64,000 bases of DNA from Lycium barbarum (lineage: Eukaryota; Streptophyta; Magnoliopsida; Solanales; Solanaceae): assembly GCF_019175385.1 (NCBI RefSeq), contig NC_083343.1, positions 55,450,457 through 55,514,456 on the forward strand. Reading direction: 5' to 3'. Both the position numbers and the translations under genes were made by a program. How positions within the stretch are numbered: the first letter of the stretch is position 1; the number at the start of each line of letters is the position of its first letter. This document shows positions 55,382-64,000 of this stretch, one piece after another. The notes under the pieces were generated by a model. That model was not told the origin of the DNA, did no database searches, and saw only the letters and a list, made by a program, of their open reading frames with translations.

Positions 55382-56857
55382 ATGCCTCCGAAGAAGGCAA
55401 CGGCGGCCCAGAAGGGAAAGGCGAAGGTGGGAGAGACCAGTCAGGCACAACAGGCTACTCCGGCTCGTGTTTATGATTTGCCTGAGGTTACACCTCATTC
55501 TGAGGGGTCTGCTACACCCCCATTAGCACAGCCTGGAGCGGGACCTTCAGCAGCTCCAGAGGTCCGTGTACTCGCTCCTGAGACTCCAGCTTCTCAGCCA
55601 GGGGCGGAGGATAGGACCCTGAGGGAGGCTGTACAGTTGTTGACCACGATTGTAGCCGGACAGGCTCGCAGGCGCGGGCGGAGGGACGATGATGATGAGG
55701 ACAGGCGGGACAGCCTGAGAGTTCGGGAGTTCTTGTTATGCGGCCCTCCAGAGTTTTTCGGGTCTAAGCCCGACGAGGACCCCCATGACTTCATTCGGGG
55801 GATGCGGCGTGCATTAGACTTGGTCAGGGCGTCAGAGACCGAGTCGGTTGAGCTAGCTTCGCATAGGCTTCGGGATGTTGCCGCGCATTGGTATGAGACT
55901 TGGGAGCTATCCCGGGGTGAGGGTGCTCCTCCAGCCATGTGGGATCAGTTTGTGACTGCTTTCACCCGCCACTTCCTTCCCCCAGAGTTACGACGGGAGC
56001 GAGCTGATCGGTTTTTGCATCTGCAGCAGAGGGGTCGGAGCGTCCGTGAATATAATTTAGAGTTTGATTCCCTGGCCCGGTATGCCCCTGCCGTGGTGGC
56101 AGATATGACAGATCGGATGCATAGATATGTTATGGGGCTGGATCGTTACTTGATTGACGGGTGTATGGCGGTGTCATTGCAGACAGATATGGACATTGCC
56201 CGTCTACAGGCCTACGCCCAGGGGATGGAGAACCGGCACCGAGCAGATCGGCCCAGCAGAGAGTATGATGGGAGACGGCCCAAGAGGGCCAGATCAGCGG
56301 GGCATTTTGGAGATTCTCGGGGCGGGCAGCCTCAGTATCAGTCCAGTGGGTATTTTCCTCCGTCAGGCCGGGACACACAGTCTGCTAGTAAGGGATTTGA
56401 TGGCGCAGGACCGTCCAGGGCAGACCAGAGTTCCAGAGCCCCAGGTCCTCAGGCGAGCAGGGGTCCCAGTCAGATTAGGCCACCTATGCCCCCGTGTTCA
56501 TATTGTGGAAGATCGTACCCAGGTGAGTGCTTCAGGGTCACAGGGGCCTGTTTTGCTTGTGGCCGCCAGGGCCATATCATGCGGGATTGTCCGTGGGCAG
56601 GCGGTTCCGGCAGCGCAGCACCGCCGATGAGATCCGTTGCTGGTTCGTCATCTACCCCTTCGGCCACGCGCTCTACGGGGCGAGGTATGCCAGCACCAGC
56701 GGGCCGCGGTAGAGGCCGTGGTGGGGCTTCAGATTCTAGCGGTCCCTCGAACCGCATCTACGCTTTGACTGGTCGTCGGGACCCAGAGGCACCCCCAGAC
56801 ACAGACCCAGGTATGTTACTACTAACCCTTCTGTTTAATGAATATGTGCAGTGGTAG
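55382..56857 (+). CDS. gag: Intact Gag protein of F
   Basis: This 491-residue frame is the only intact retroelement gene here. I start it at ATG 55382 (MPPKKATAAQKGKAK) because D opens with MPPKGKATAAQKG; an in-frame ATG 12 bases upstream is also open. Order: basic start, a Pro/Ala-rich linker, the retrotransposon gag domain at about residues 115-290 (LLCGPPEFFGSKPDED, ESVELASHRLRDVAAHWYETW, FVTAFTRHFLPPELRRERADRF), an arginine-rich stretch, then Cys motifs CSYCGRSYPGEC and knuckle CFACGRQGHIMRDC at residues 390-403. It forms the particle and binds RNA. The C-terminus follows RIYALTGRRDPEA, exactly where protease begins in T1 and D, then ends after 20-odd unrelated residues. It is GC-rich compared with the LTRs. 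A TTTGCAG acceptor-like sequence ends at 55379. Confidence 0.95.
   Translation: MPPKKATAAQKGKAKVGETSQAQQATPARVYDLPEVTPHSEGSATPPLAQPGAGPSAAPEVRVLAPETPASQPGAEDRTLREAVQLLTTIVAGQARRRGRRDDDDEDRRDSLRVREFLLCGPPEFFGSKPDEDPHDFIRGMRRALDLVRASETESVELASHRLRDVAAHWYETWELSRGEGAPPAMWDQFVTAFTRHFLPPELRRERADRFLHLQQRGRSVREYNLEFDSLARYAPAVVADMTDRMHRYVMGLDRYLIDGCMAVSLQTDMDIARLQAYAQGMENRHRADRPSREYDGRRPKRARSAGHFGDSRGGQPQYQSSGYFPPSGRDTQSASKGFDGAGPSRADQSSRAPGPQASRGPSQIRPPMPPCSYCGRSYPGECFRVTGACFACGRQGHIMRDCPWAGGSGSAAPPMRSVAGSSSTPSATRSTGRGMPAPAGRGRGRGGASDSSGPSNRIYALTGRRDPEAPPDTDPGMLLLTLLFNEYVQW
56811..56851 (+). other. Compact donor-branch-acceptor set at the gag/protease boundary, F
   Basis: CAG|GTATGT (56808-56816), TACTAAC (56820-56826) and TGTGCAG (to 56851) lie within 41 bases, at the point where the protease was lost. 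It is too short for a usual plant intron, but a donor here could join a later acceptor. Confidence 0.35.
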
Positions 56858-57125
56858 GTTTGTACCTCAGTATTATGCGATATTCTTTTGTGTGTGTCAG
56901 TAAAGGTAGGGTAAGAATCCGAATTAATGAAAACATCCGAGGCAGTTATCTGTGCATGTGGGAGGAAAATATATGGGATTTGGAAGGTTAGAACGATAGA
57001 CCACACAACCAGAAAAGCAAACGACCTCTTTGGGCCAGAGTGGGACCCGCTACGAAAAATTTCCGAAAAATTTGCTAAGACCCCGTTTGGCCTAAAATTT
57101 CGTGACAAAGGTCGTGCGAGGCAAT
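56858..57125 (+). other. F internal spacer after gag
   Basis: No retroelement protein was recognised. The last ~140 bases (GGACCCGCTACGAAAAATTT, GACAAAGGTCGTGCGAGG in outline) match the sequence flanking the 5S-like module of A, so the shared block between A and F is longer than the 5S part. Confidence 0.65.
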
Positions 57126-57226
57126 TGGCGAAATTATATCAGCCCTAACGCGTCAAAATGTGTAACAGTTTCAGGGTTAAGCGTGCTCAAGCCAGAGCAA
57201 TTCTGGGATGGGTGACCCCCTGGGAA
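57126..57226 (+). other. 5S rRNA-derived module in F
   Basis: GGGTTAAGCGTGCT (box A) and GATGGGTGACCCCCTGGGAA (box C) are kept; the 5' half (GAAATTATATCAGCCC) follows the A copy. It lies 270 bases past the gag stop, in sense. Confidence 0.82.
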
Positions 57227-57654
57227 ATAACGCAACATTTTGCACAAGTGTAAGTATGATTAAGGTAAATGAAAACTTGGGGTAACCAAAGGCAAATAGG
57301 ATGTGTGTGAAGTAATTAGTGCCCTTTTGAGAGTCGCGCGAAACGAGGCGGACCGAATGGGCAAAAGGAAAGGGTATAACGCCTCTTGGGAAATTGAACG
57401 AATTTGAATAACAGCCAGAGATGTTCGTCAGTAAGGTATGAGTAAACGTGTGTGTGTGTATATGTATGTGTATGTGTGTGTATGATTCTCATTTGGTGCC
57501 TATGAGGGCTAAGAGCCGAGCCCCGGAGACAAATGTTGGGATAAATAAAAGATAAGCAGTGTGAGTAATTGGAATTTTTGAAGGAGTCGATACGTAAGAC
57601 GCAAGGTAAATTGTGTGACGACTGGACGAGTAAGTTTGCAAATAAAGGGAAATT

Positions 57655-58100
57655 CTCATGAATTATTGGAACCGTTTGTGCGTTTGATTCTGAATCCGTT
57701 TCTGTCTGGCACACCTCTGTATGTCTGACTCTGGATATAAATCCGTCTGATATACTTCTGTGCGTTTGATTTTGACCGCGTGTGTGTTCGATGCACTTCG
57801 GTTTGACTGGTCACGACTTTGTATGAAACAACCCTGTATATTTGATTCCGATTTTGGATCTGTCCGATATGAGTCCGTACGTCTGACTTCGACTGTGAAT
57901 CTGTTTGGTATACCTTCGTGTGTTTAATTCTGCTTACGAATTCGTCTGATACTCCTTTGTACGTCTGACTCCGATCTCAGATGTGTCTGATATGCTTCCG
58001 TACCTTCGATGTTGACTACGAATCCGTCCGCCATCGTTGAGTATGTCTGCTTCCGATTATGAATCCGTTCGGTTTTAGTTCTGAGTCTGTTGGGCATGAA
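57655..58100 (+). repeat. Degenerate tandem array of about 45-bp units in F
   Basis: Units follow TCTGATATACTTCTGTACG then TCTGACTCCGATTACGAATC and repeat roughly every 45 bases. It is the same array as A 16505-17180, also between the 5S-like module and the PPT. Confidence 0.8.
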
Positions 58101-58391
58101 GTGTCTGATATGAAGTAAAGTGAGATTACGACGATGTGGTAAGGAAACTCAGGAGTGTGAAAAGAAGATGATATTGACGATGATATCTGGAACGCGTCCG
58201 TCCCTTACAAGAATAGAATGCAGAGTTCGGTGATTACGTAGAGTATGAGAAAATGTATTATGAAGGTATTTGAGTCAGTAATGTGAAAAATCTACCCTAG
58301 TATGGGTAAAGAAGACATGTCGGAGAAATCAATAAAGGACAACTATCAAGAGAACCCTCCCGGAGTAGTACGACACCCATGAGCTCGATTC

Positions 58392-58427
58392 AACATTCGA
58401 GGACGAATGTTCTTAAGGGGGGGAGAA
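58392..58427 (+). promoter_or_regulatory. Pre-PPT hairpin and polypurine tract of F
   Basis: Perfect AACATTC-GAGGAC-GAATGTT (58392-58411), then AAGGGGGGGAGAA ending at 58427. Confidence 0.88.
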
Positions 58428-61400
58428 TGTTATGTCCCGTATTTTCGTATAACGAGAAATCAAGAAAATAAATAAGACTTGTGTGTGTAGAGGAAATATT
58501 TTGATTTTGGTGAGTATGACTATGTTGGTGATGGAATTATTAATGTCAAGACCTCGGGGAAGGCCGAGGGTAAATTTGGAATTTTGGAAATTAGTTTCGG
58601 GAATTACAAAACGGGACATTTTATGAATTGGGCCAAGAAAATTTGAACAAAAATGGAGGCCCAAAAATAGGTGAAGTGGCCGGCCAAGTGAGGCCCAAGC
58701 CCACTTTTAAAGAGTCATGTGCTAAGCACATGACTTCTATTTGGATAAATATCATGCTAGCACTTGGTAATTATCAAGAATTTGATCATAAATTCAAGAA
58801 CACAAAAAAGAGGGGTTTCGGCCTAGAGAGAAAGAAAAGAAAGAAAAAAATTTCCAAGCTTGATTGTTGATCCAAAAATCTCAAGTTTTACATAGTTGTG
58901 AAGTACTCAAGACGCTCTCCGACGTGATACAAGTAGTTTGGAGAAAGAGCGACATTTGCGACAAGTCGGAAATTCAAGAAAAAGGTAAGATTTTTATGTT
59001 TTAATGTTATGAAATGGATATATGTGTGTTAGTGATTGGATTAGTGTGAATATTTTGGGATGAGGATGTGTTTGTGCATGGTGTGTGTGTGTAAAAAAGG
59101 GTGTGTTGGCCGTGAGATCCATGTGGTGCTACCCATAAGAATTTTATCTTGTTTAATTTGAATAATGTGTTGTTGTGATCATTATGTCGTAAAGGATCGA
59201 TTAAAGAATTGAGTTGGTGTTAGAAAATAATTTCGGACGTTATCGGAAAGTGTATACTTTTGGTATATTTGTGAATATCATAGTATATTGATGATACTAA
59301 AGACCTTAATTAAGATTTATGGTTGATGATAACGAATTTGGAATGAAACGACGTAAGTTAGAACGTTCGTCGTAACTTTTGGTGTTTTGAATGAAAATTG
59401 GAGAGTAGTGAACTTTGGGGATGTATGTATGTGATTTGGAACTTGTATGTAGTGTGTTTGAGTAATTGGGAATGAGTGAATGAATACACTAATGGGGGAA
59501 TAGATTTGGACTTTTGAAGTTGAATCAAGAATTGCCAACTTATGTATTAAAGTGAAATTTTGAAGTTAATGTAGTGTAATTGTGGTTTGTATGGCTTAAT
59601 GACGTTTGGGTTGTTGTTGTTGTTGTATTCTGAGCCGAGCTAAGTCTCGGGGGTGTTATAATTATAGGGGAAGTGCTGCCGAAATTTCGGTAGCCAGGTT
59701 TAGCCCCAAAGATGAATATGTTAATTCTCATGAATAGTAACTGGTAAAGGTGACCATTTGCAGTTTCTGGACGAAACGGGAATTGCGATTTGAGGAGCGT
59801 AAGGCGCCAGCCAGGTATGTAAAGCCTACCTCTCATTCTTTTGGCATGTCCTAGACCCACTAGGTAAATTTCGGAATCTCGGGAATAACCCTGCTCTTGG
59901 AAATCGAAGTTCAAGTTCGAGCACTATTCACTCAGCGCGATTGAACCCTTTTTGTCACATTTAGTGGAAAGAATGTTCGTACTTCCATAACTTGTACTGT
60001 TGTGTCCGAAACTCTTCGAAACTGTTGTAGATGGCTCTATGGAGCCGAAAGTCTGTGATTTGTGTCCGCCGCCTCAATTTGACTCGAGGTGGGCCCGCGA
60101 GCCCCGAGGCTCCCCTTATTCGGTTTGTTTAATTCGTTTGTGTCCGTTATGATCCGCAACCGTCTGTTTATGACCCAAAGATGTATTTGAAGCTTCCTAC
60201 GCCTTTAATGTACGTTCTGTACTTCGAACGATGTGAGATTTTCGGAAAATGGCGTATGAACAGTTTTTCTTGAGAATTTGGCCGTTTGGCACTTCGTAAC
60301 TTACATACGCAAACTTTGACCAGTCCGATTCCCACTCCGAGCTTTCTGGCGTCAGTATATTCTTATACGTACTATATGTTGAGTCCGACAAGTTATTTTT
60401 GATATGCATATGGTTTCTGCACTACTCTGTTCGTGCTGTCTGCTATGACTTCGTTCGTCGGTACCCGGGCCGACTTTGTGATCGTGCGCGCTATTATATA
60501 TTCGGGAGTTATGATGTGTTACGGTTTCCGAGGCCTCGCCATAGGGCCGGTTACCGCTTATGGAGTTATGATGTGATATGGCATTTGATATGTTCTTATG
60601 ATACGATGTGTGTGTGATATGATGTGTCTGGAGACTGTACGGAGATTTGAAAACTTCTGGAGTTATGATGTGTCGTGGCACCAGCGTCGGGGGGTGACCA
60701 CGTCCCTAAACCCTATACATGATTTGATTTGCATTTGTACGTTCGCCTCCCGCACAGGTTTGCTTTGTTTGTGATGTTGGTGTGTTTGCTCTTTCTGACT
60801 CCAGCTGTGTTTGTGATTTCTGTACCTTCTGCTTTACATACTCAGTACTTCTCCCGTACTGACCCCCGTTTCTTCGGGGGCTGTGTTTCATGCCCGCAGG
60901 TACAGAAGCTCGTTTGGGTGGTTCTCCAGTTTAGGCTACTCATTCTGCTGTGTTGGAAAGCTCCCCTTGATCCGGAGCCTACTTTTGGTACATATCTTTT
61001 GTTGTGTCTGTATTCTGTACATTTGGATGAGTGGGTACGGCGGGGCCCTGTCCCGTCCTATGTTCTTATGTTCTGTTTTGTCTAGAGGCCTGTAGTCAGA
61101 TTTGTGGGTCGTGGGTCCGGTGTGTTTGCATGTGAGTCTGTTTTACGATCTTAAGTGGCCCGTACGCTGCTATGGCCAAGTCGGCCTCTGAATTTGTATG
61201 TGTGTGTATGCATTTGGGGGCGATGTGCATTCCGCCACCCTTCTGATGTGTGTGTGTGAAATTTGGCGATGTATATTCCGCCTCCTTTCTGATTTGTGAT
61301 TTGTCTGATCTGTACGGGCGACTGCTTAGGATAAGTGTTCGGTAGTTGTTTGATTGCGATGTTGAGTTCGAATAACGTACGTTGAGTTTGGTCGAGTCTG

Positions 61401-61480
61401 ATTACGATGATCTGGGTGTGAGTTCGTTTGGGGTGTCCCTGAAGGGCACCAGTCGCGGCCCACGGGGCTGGGTCGTGACA
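58428..61480 (+). mobile_element. 3' LTR of F (3053 bp)
   Basis: It is the same length as the 5' copy with about eight substitutions. CAGTAC module at 60843-60880. Confidence 0.95.
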
Positions 61481-63054
61481 ATTAACAAGCTCAATACGCT
61501 CTTCGACGTGGTATAATTAGTTTAGCGAAAGAACCACGTTTTCGGGAAAGTTGGAATGTGAAGGGAAGGTATGAATTCTATGTTTTATGTTATGCAATAA
61601 GTATATATGTTATAATGATTAGAAATTGATGAGAATTGTGGAGTTGTGATATGTGTGTGAAGCCGTGTGTGTGTGTAGGGTGGTGTATGGCCGTGTGCCA
61701 TGGTGTTGGTAGAAAGCGGTGAGTTAAATTTTATTTAGCTCGTTAATTGCGTCGTTGTGACCATTGTGACACAAATGAAGGTTTAATGACTTGAATTAGC
61801 CTTGAATTTTCTTGTAGGTAATTATGAGAAATTATGTAAATTTTGTAAGATTTTTGTATAAGTATGGAAGTAAGATTCAAATGTGAATTTTTGTTGTTGT
61901 TAAAGAGTTAGGAAGGAAAACAATGTGAGTTGGAAGTTTCGTTACGTTTGTAGAAACATCGGATGGAATATGAAATTAGCGGGAATACTTGAATTCATGA
62001 ATATTGTTTGGAATGCTATTGAATGTATTTGGATGATCTTGAACTAGCTAATGAATATGGAAAATGTTGATGTTAGTTGGATAATGGAAAGTGGGATGGA
62101 AGTTGTAAACTATATAGAAAAGTAGACTATTGAGGATATAATGCATTTTTGTGATGATTGTGACATTGTTGATGTTATTGGGTTGTTGTTGCTGCTATTT
62201 GAGCCGAGATGATTCTCGGGGGTGCTATATTTACAGGGGAGGTGCTGCCGAAATTTTGGTAGACAACTATAACTTTAAGTTGAATCCTTAGAATCCATAA
62301 CTTACAATTGGTAACTTTGACCATTTGTAGATTCCGGGCGAAACGGGATTTGAGTTTAAGCGAGCGAAAGACGCACGTAAGGTATGTAAAGCTAACTCAT
62401 TCCTTCTTTTGGCATGTCCTAAGTATACTAGGTCGATACTTGAGCCTCGGGGACAATTCCGTTCATGGAAATTCGAATTTGAATTTGAGTACTATTCATT
62501 CAATCTAATTGAATTAGAAAACCTCACATTTTGTTGGAAAATGATCGAACGTCCGAAACTTTGGTAAATGTCATAGAATAGCTTCGAAACTTCCATTGAT
62601 GATTCCATAAATCCTAATACTTGTGATTCAGGCCCGCCCCCTCGACATGACCCGAGGTGGGCCCACTAATCCCGAGACTCCTTTGTTTGTTCTAATAGGC
62701 GTATTTTTGTATAGTGTCGGAAAAAGATTATTGTTATGACTTTGGCTATCATAGAATAATGTCTTGACTGTCCCTGACATTCTAAATTACATTTCGAACT
62801 ATAAATGTAACTTTGAAAGTAATTTCGTGAAATAAATCCTGTATTGACCAATTGTTCGAACTAGTTTGACTAATGGGTTGATATATGAGTATATCAAGTT
62901 TTATAACTATTTCGATTTATAAATTGTATTAGTCGCTCATGACTCTGCTCGTGCCCCTTTATTACGATATCGTTCACCGGTTCCCGGGCCGGTTATTGAT
63001 CACGCGCACTATGACAATTCGACCGTATGCCCTTTTTTTTTTACATGAGTATCC

Positions 63055-63315
63055 GGGCATAGGTGTTCCGGTACAAGTACTCCGCTAGAAGTATTTGATA
63101 TAAGTACCCCGATATAAATATTTTGATATAAGTAATCTGATGTAAGTATTTTGATATAAGTATCCGGATAAAGTATTATGATATGAGTCTTCTGAAATAA
63201 GTATTCGACATAAGCATTTTGAAACAAGATTTTGATGTAAGTGTTCTATTATAAGTATTCTACTATGAGTAGTCTGATACAAGTACTCTGATGTGAGTAT
63301 CCAATATGAATGTTT
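63055..63315 (+). repeat. About sixteen 15-17 bp units of TATTCTGATATAAG type in LTR G
   Basis: The core (T)ATTTTGATATAAGTA repeats with substitutions and small length changes. The F LTR has no such expansion. Confidence 0.85.
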
Positions 63316-63775
63316 TCTGTAAACTTTAGCGTCTCCAACTTGCGTATACGACATCGGATTTCTTAGAAGTGCCCGAAGAGGTTCCGGTACCAAAAACGCT
63401 CACGATCTTTCTGTATGTACATATGGTTCCAAAATCTCTGTTTGATCTGATTAGTAAGGACATCTGAAGGTGCCTGGTATGACTATGACTCTGATTCTCA
63501 GAAAAAGGCTTCTGAAACGCTTACGAAGCGTTCTGTACTTCAAACGCTCGTAGCTTTCTCATACTACGTTGGATTGACCTGAAATCTGTTCCGAGCCTCC
63601 AGGTATCGGTAAGGACGCTTGTCTGTCGAGTCTTGGTTTCCATGTGCATCTGGTTTCTCACTACTCTGCTCGTGCGAGCCTTAGCATGTCTATTCACTGA
63701 GCCGGGCCAGGATATGTTATCGTGCGCTGTTCCCCTATGTTGTCTACAGTGTTCTGAAATAAAACCGTGAGGGGT

Positions 63776-63972
63776 GGTCTGGGCTGAGCTCGATTCCCAA
63801 AGCGGACAGTATCTGCGCTACATAATCTGATACCAGGCGGACGCGTTGGGAGTGTACTGGGCAGAGCTCGAGCTCCCGAGACTGATCCGTGACCCGTGTA
63901 CTGGGCAGAGCTCGAGCGGGAAAAACAGGCAGTTTCTGCATGGGATGACCACTGTACTGGGCCGAGCTCGAG
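63776..63972 (+). repeat. Four copies of TGTACTGGGCAGAGCTCGAG in LTR G
   Basis: Copies start near 63776 (diverged), 63853, 63897 and 63953, with irregular spacers of 24-57 bases. GAGCTCGAG is nearly palindromic. Confidence 0.85.
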
Positions 63973-64000
63973 GTGGCATACCCCTTGTAGACGCGTGTTC

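Larger units (their letters stand above)
52119..61480 (+). mobile_element. F: complete, young, gag-only LTR element (9362 bp)
   Basis: LTRs 52119-55171 and 58428-61480 are both 3053 bp, with perfect ATTAA target duplications at 52114-52118 and 61481-61485. I noticed only eight base differences between them. The internal region is 3256 bp: PBS, hairpin, intact gag, 5S-like module, 45-bp tandem array, pre-PPT hairpin, PPT. Protease, RT and integrase are absent. This is the layout known as TR-GAG. It makes its own capsid protein but must borrow enzymes. Confidence 0.96.
61486..64000 (+). mobile_element. LTR G, second piece (runs off the window)
   Basis: It continues LTR G with the same order as the F LTR (ACGCTCTTCGACG, AAGGTATGAATTC near 61567, GGGGAGGTGCTGCCG, AAGGTATGTAAAGC near 62379), but is much diverged. 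Extra repeats appear at 63055-63315 and 63776-63972. No end GTCGTGACA is reached, so the LTR is longer than 2.99 kb. No gene seen. Confidence 0.82.

Noticed and set aside
8569..64000. A host protein-coding gene
   Set aside because: All recognisable protein motifs belong to retroelements; other frames are short, repetitive or LTR-borne.

Overview
The window reads as nuclear, repeat-dense plant DNA, probably from a solanaceous or related asterid genome. I see no host gene. Nearly every base belongs to long terminal repeat (LTR) retrotransposons inserted into one another, plus one broken LINE. The plant call rests on Tekay-type Ty3/gypsy proteins with an integrase chromodomain, initiator-Met-tRNA primer binding sites, a plant L1-type LINE and a plastid rrn promoter fragment; the family-level call is inference from LTR style (ends of the type GGGTCGTGACA).

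Layout, left to right. 1-879: 3' part of an LTR. 880-8568: decayed Tekay element T1 on the minus strand (gag, protease, RT, RNase H, integrase, 5' LTR). 8569-10680 and 22617-22926: two pieces of one LINE, split by a solo LTR (10686-13084) and by complete element A (13090-22616, minus), which share the same 5-bp target. 22927-26500: element H (minus), whose LTR holds a plastid-like fragment and a 120-base assembly gap. 26501-26859 and 36143-36726: LTR I, split by complete element B (26860-36137). 36727-43925: element C. 43926-48561: element D with gag-protease carrying four stop codons. 48562-51638: element E (minus, Athila/Tat-like). 51639-52118 and 61486-64000: LTR G, split by complete element F (52119-61480), a young gag-only element.

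A, B, C and F are non-autonomous: LTRs of 2-3.1 kb around 3-4 kb of internal DNA with gag only (F), a short acidic ORF (A) or no ORF (B, C). They share non-coding modules at fixed places: PBS, a hairpin with a palindromic loop (possible RNA dimerisation site), a 3' splice-like site ahead of gag, a conserved leader block (A, B, C), a 5S rRNA-derived module (A, B, F), a 45-bp repeat array (A, F), and a hairpin with invariant GAGGAC loop before the polypurine tract. Autonomous T1 and D share the first of these, so such elements could supply pol in trans.

The strongest candidates for something undescribed are the palindromic-loop hairpin, whose six-base loop changes between families yet stays self-complementary; the pre-PPT hairpin, whose stem changes while its loop stays fixed; and the 5S-like module inside three elements. 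Everything was read by eye; homology and folding have not been computed.
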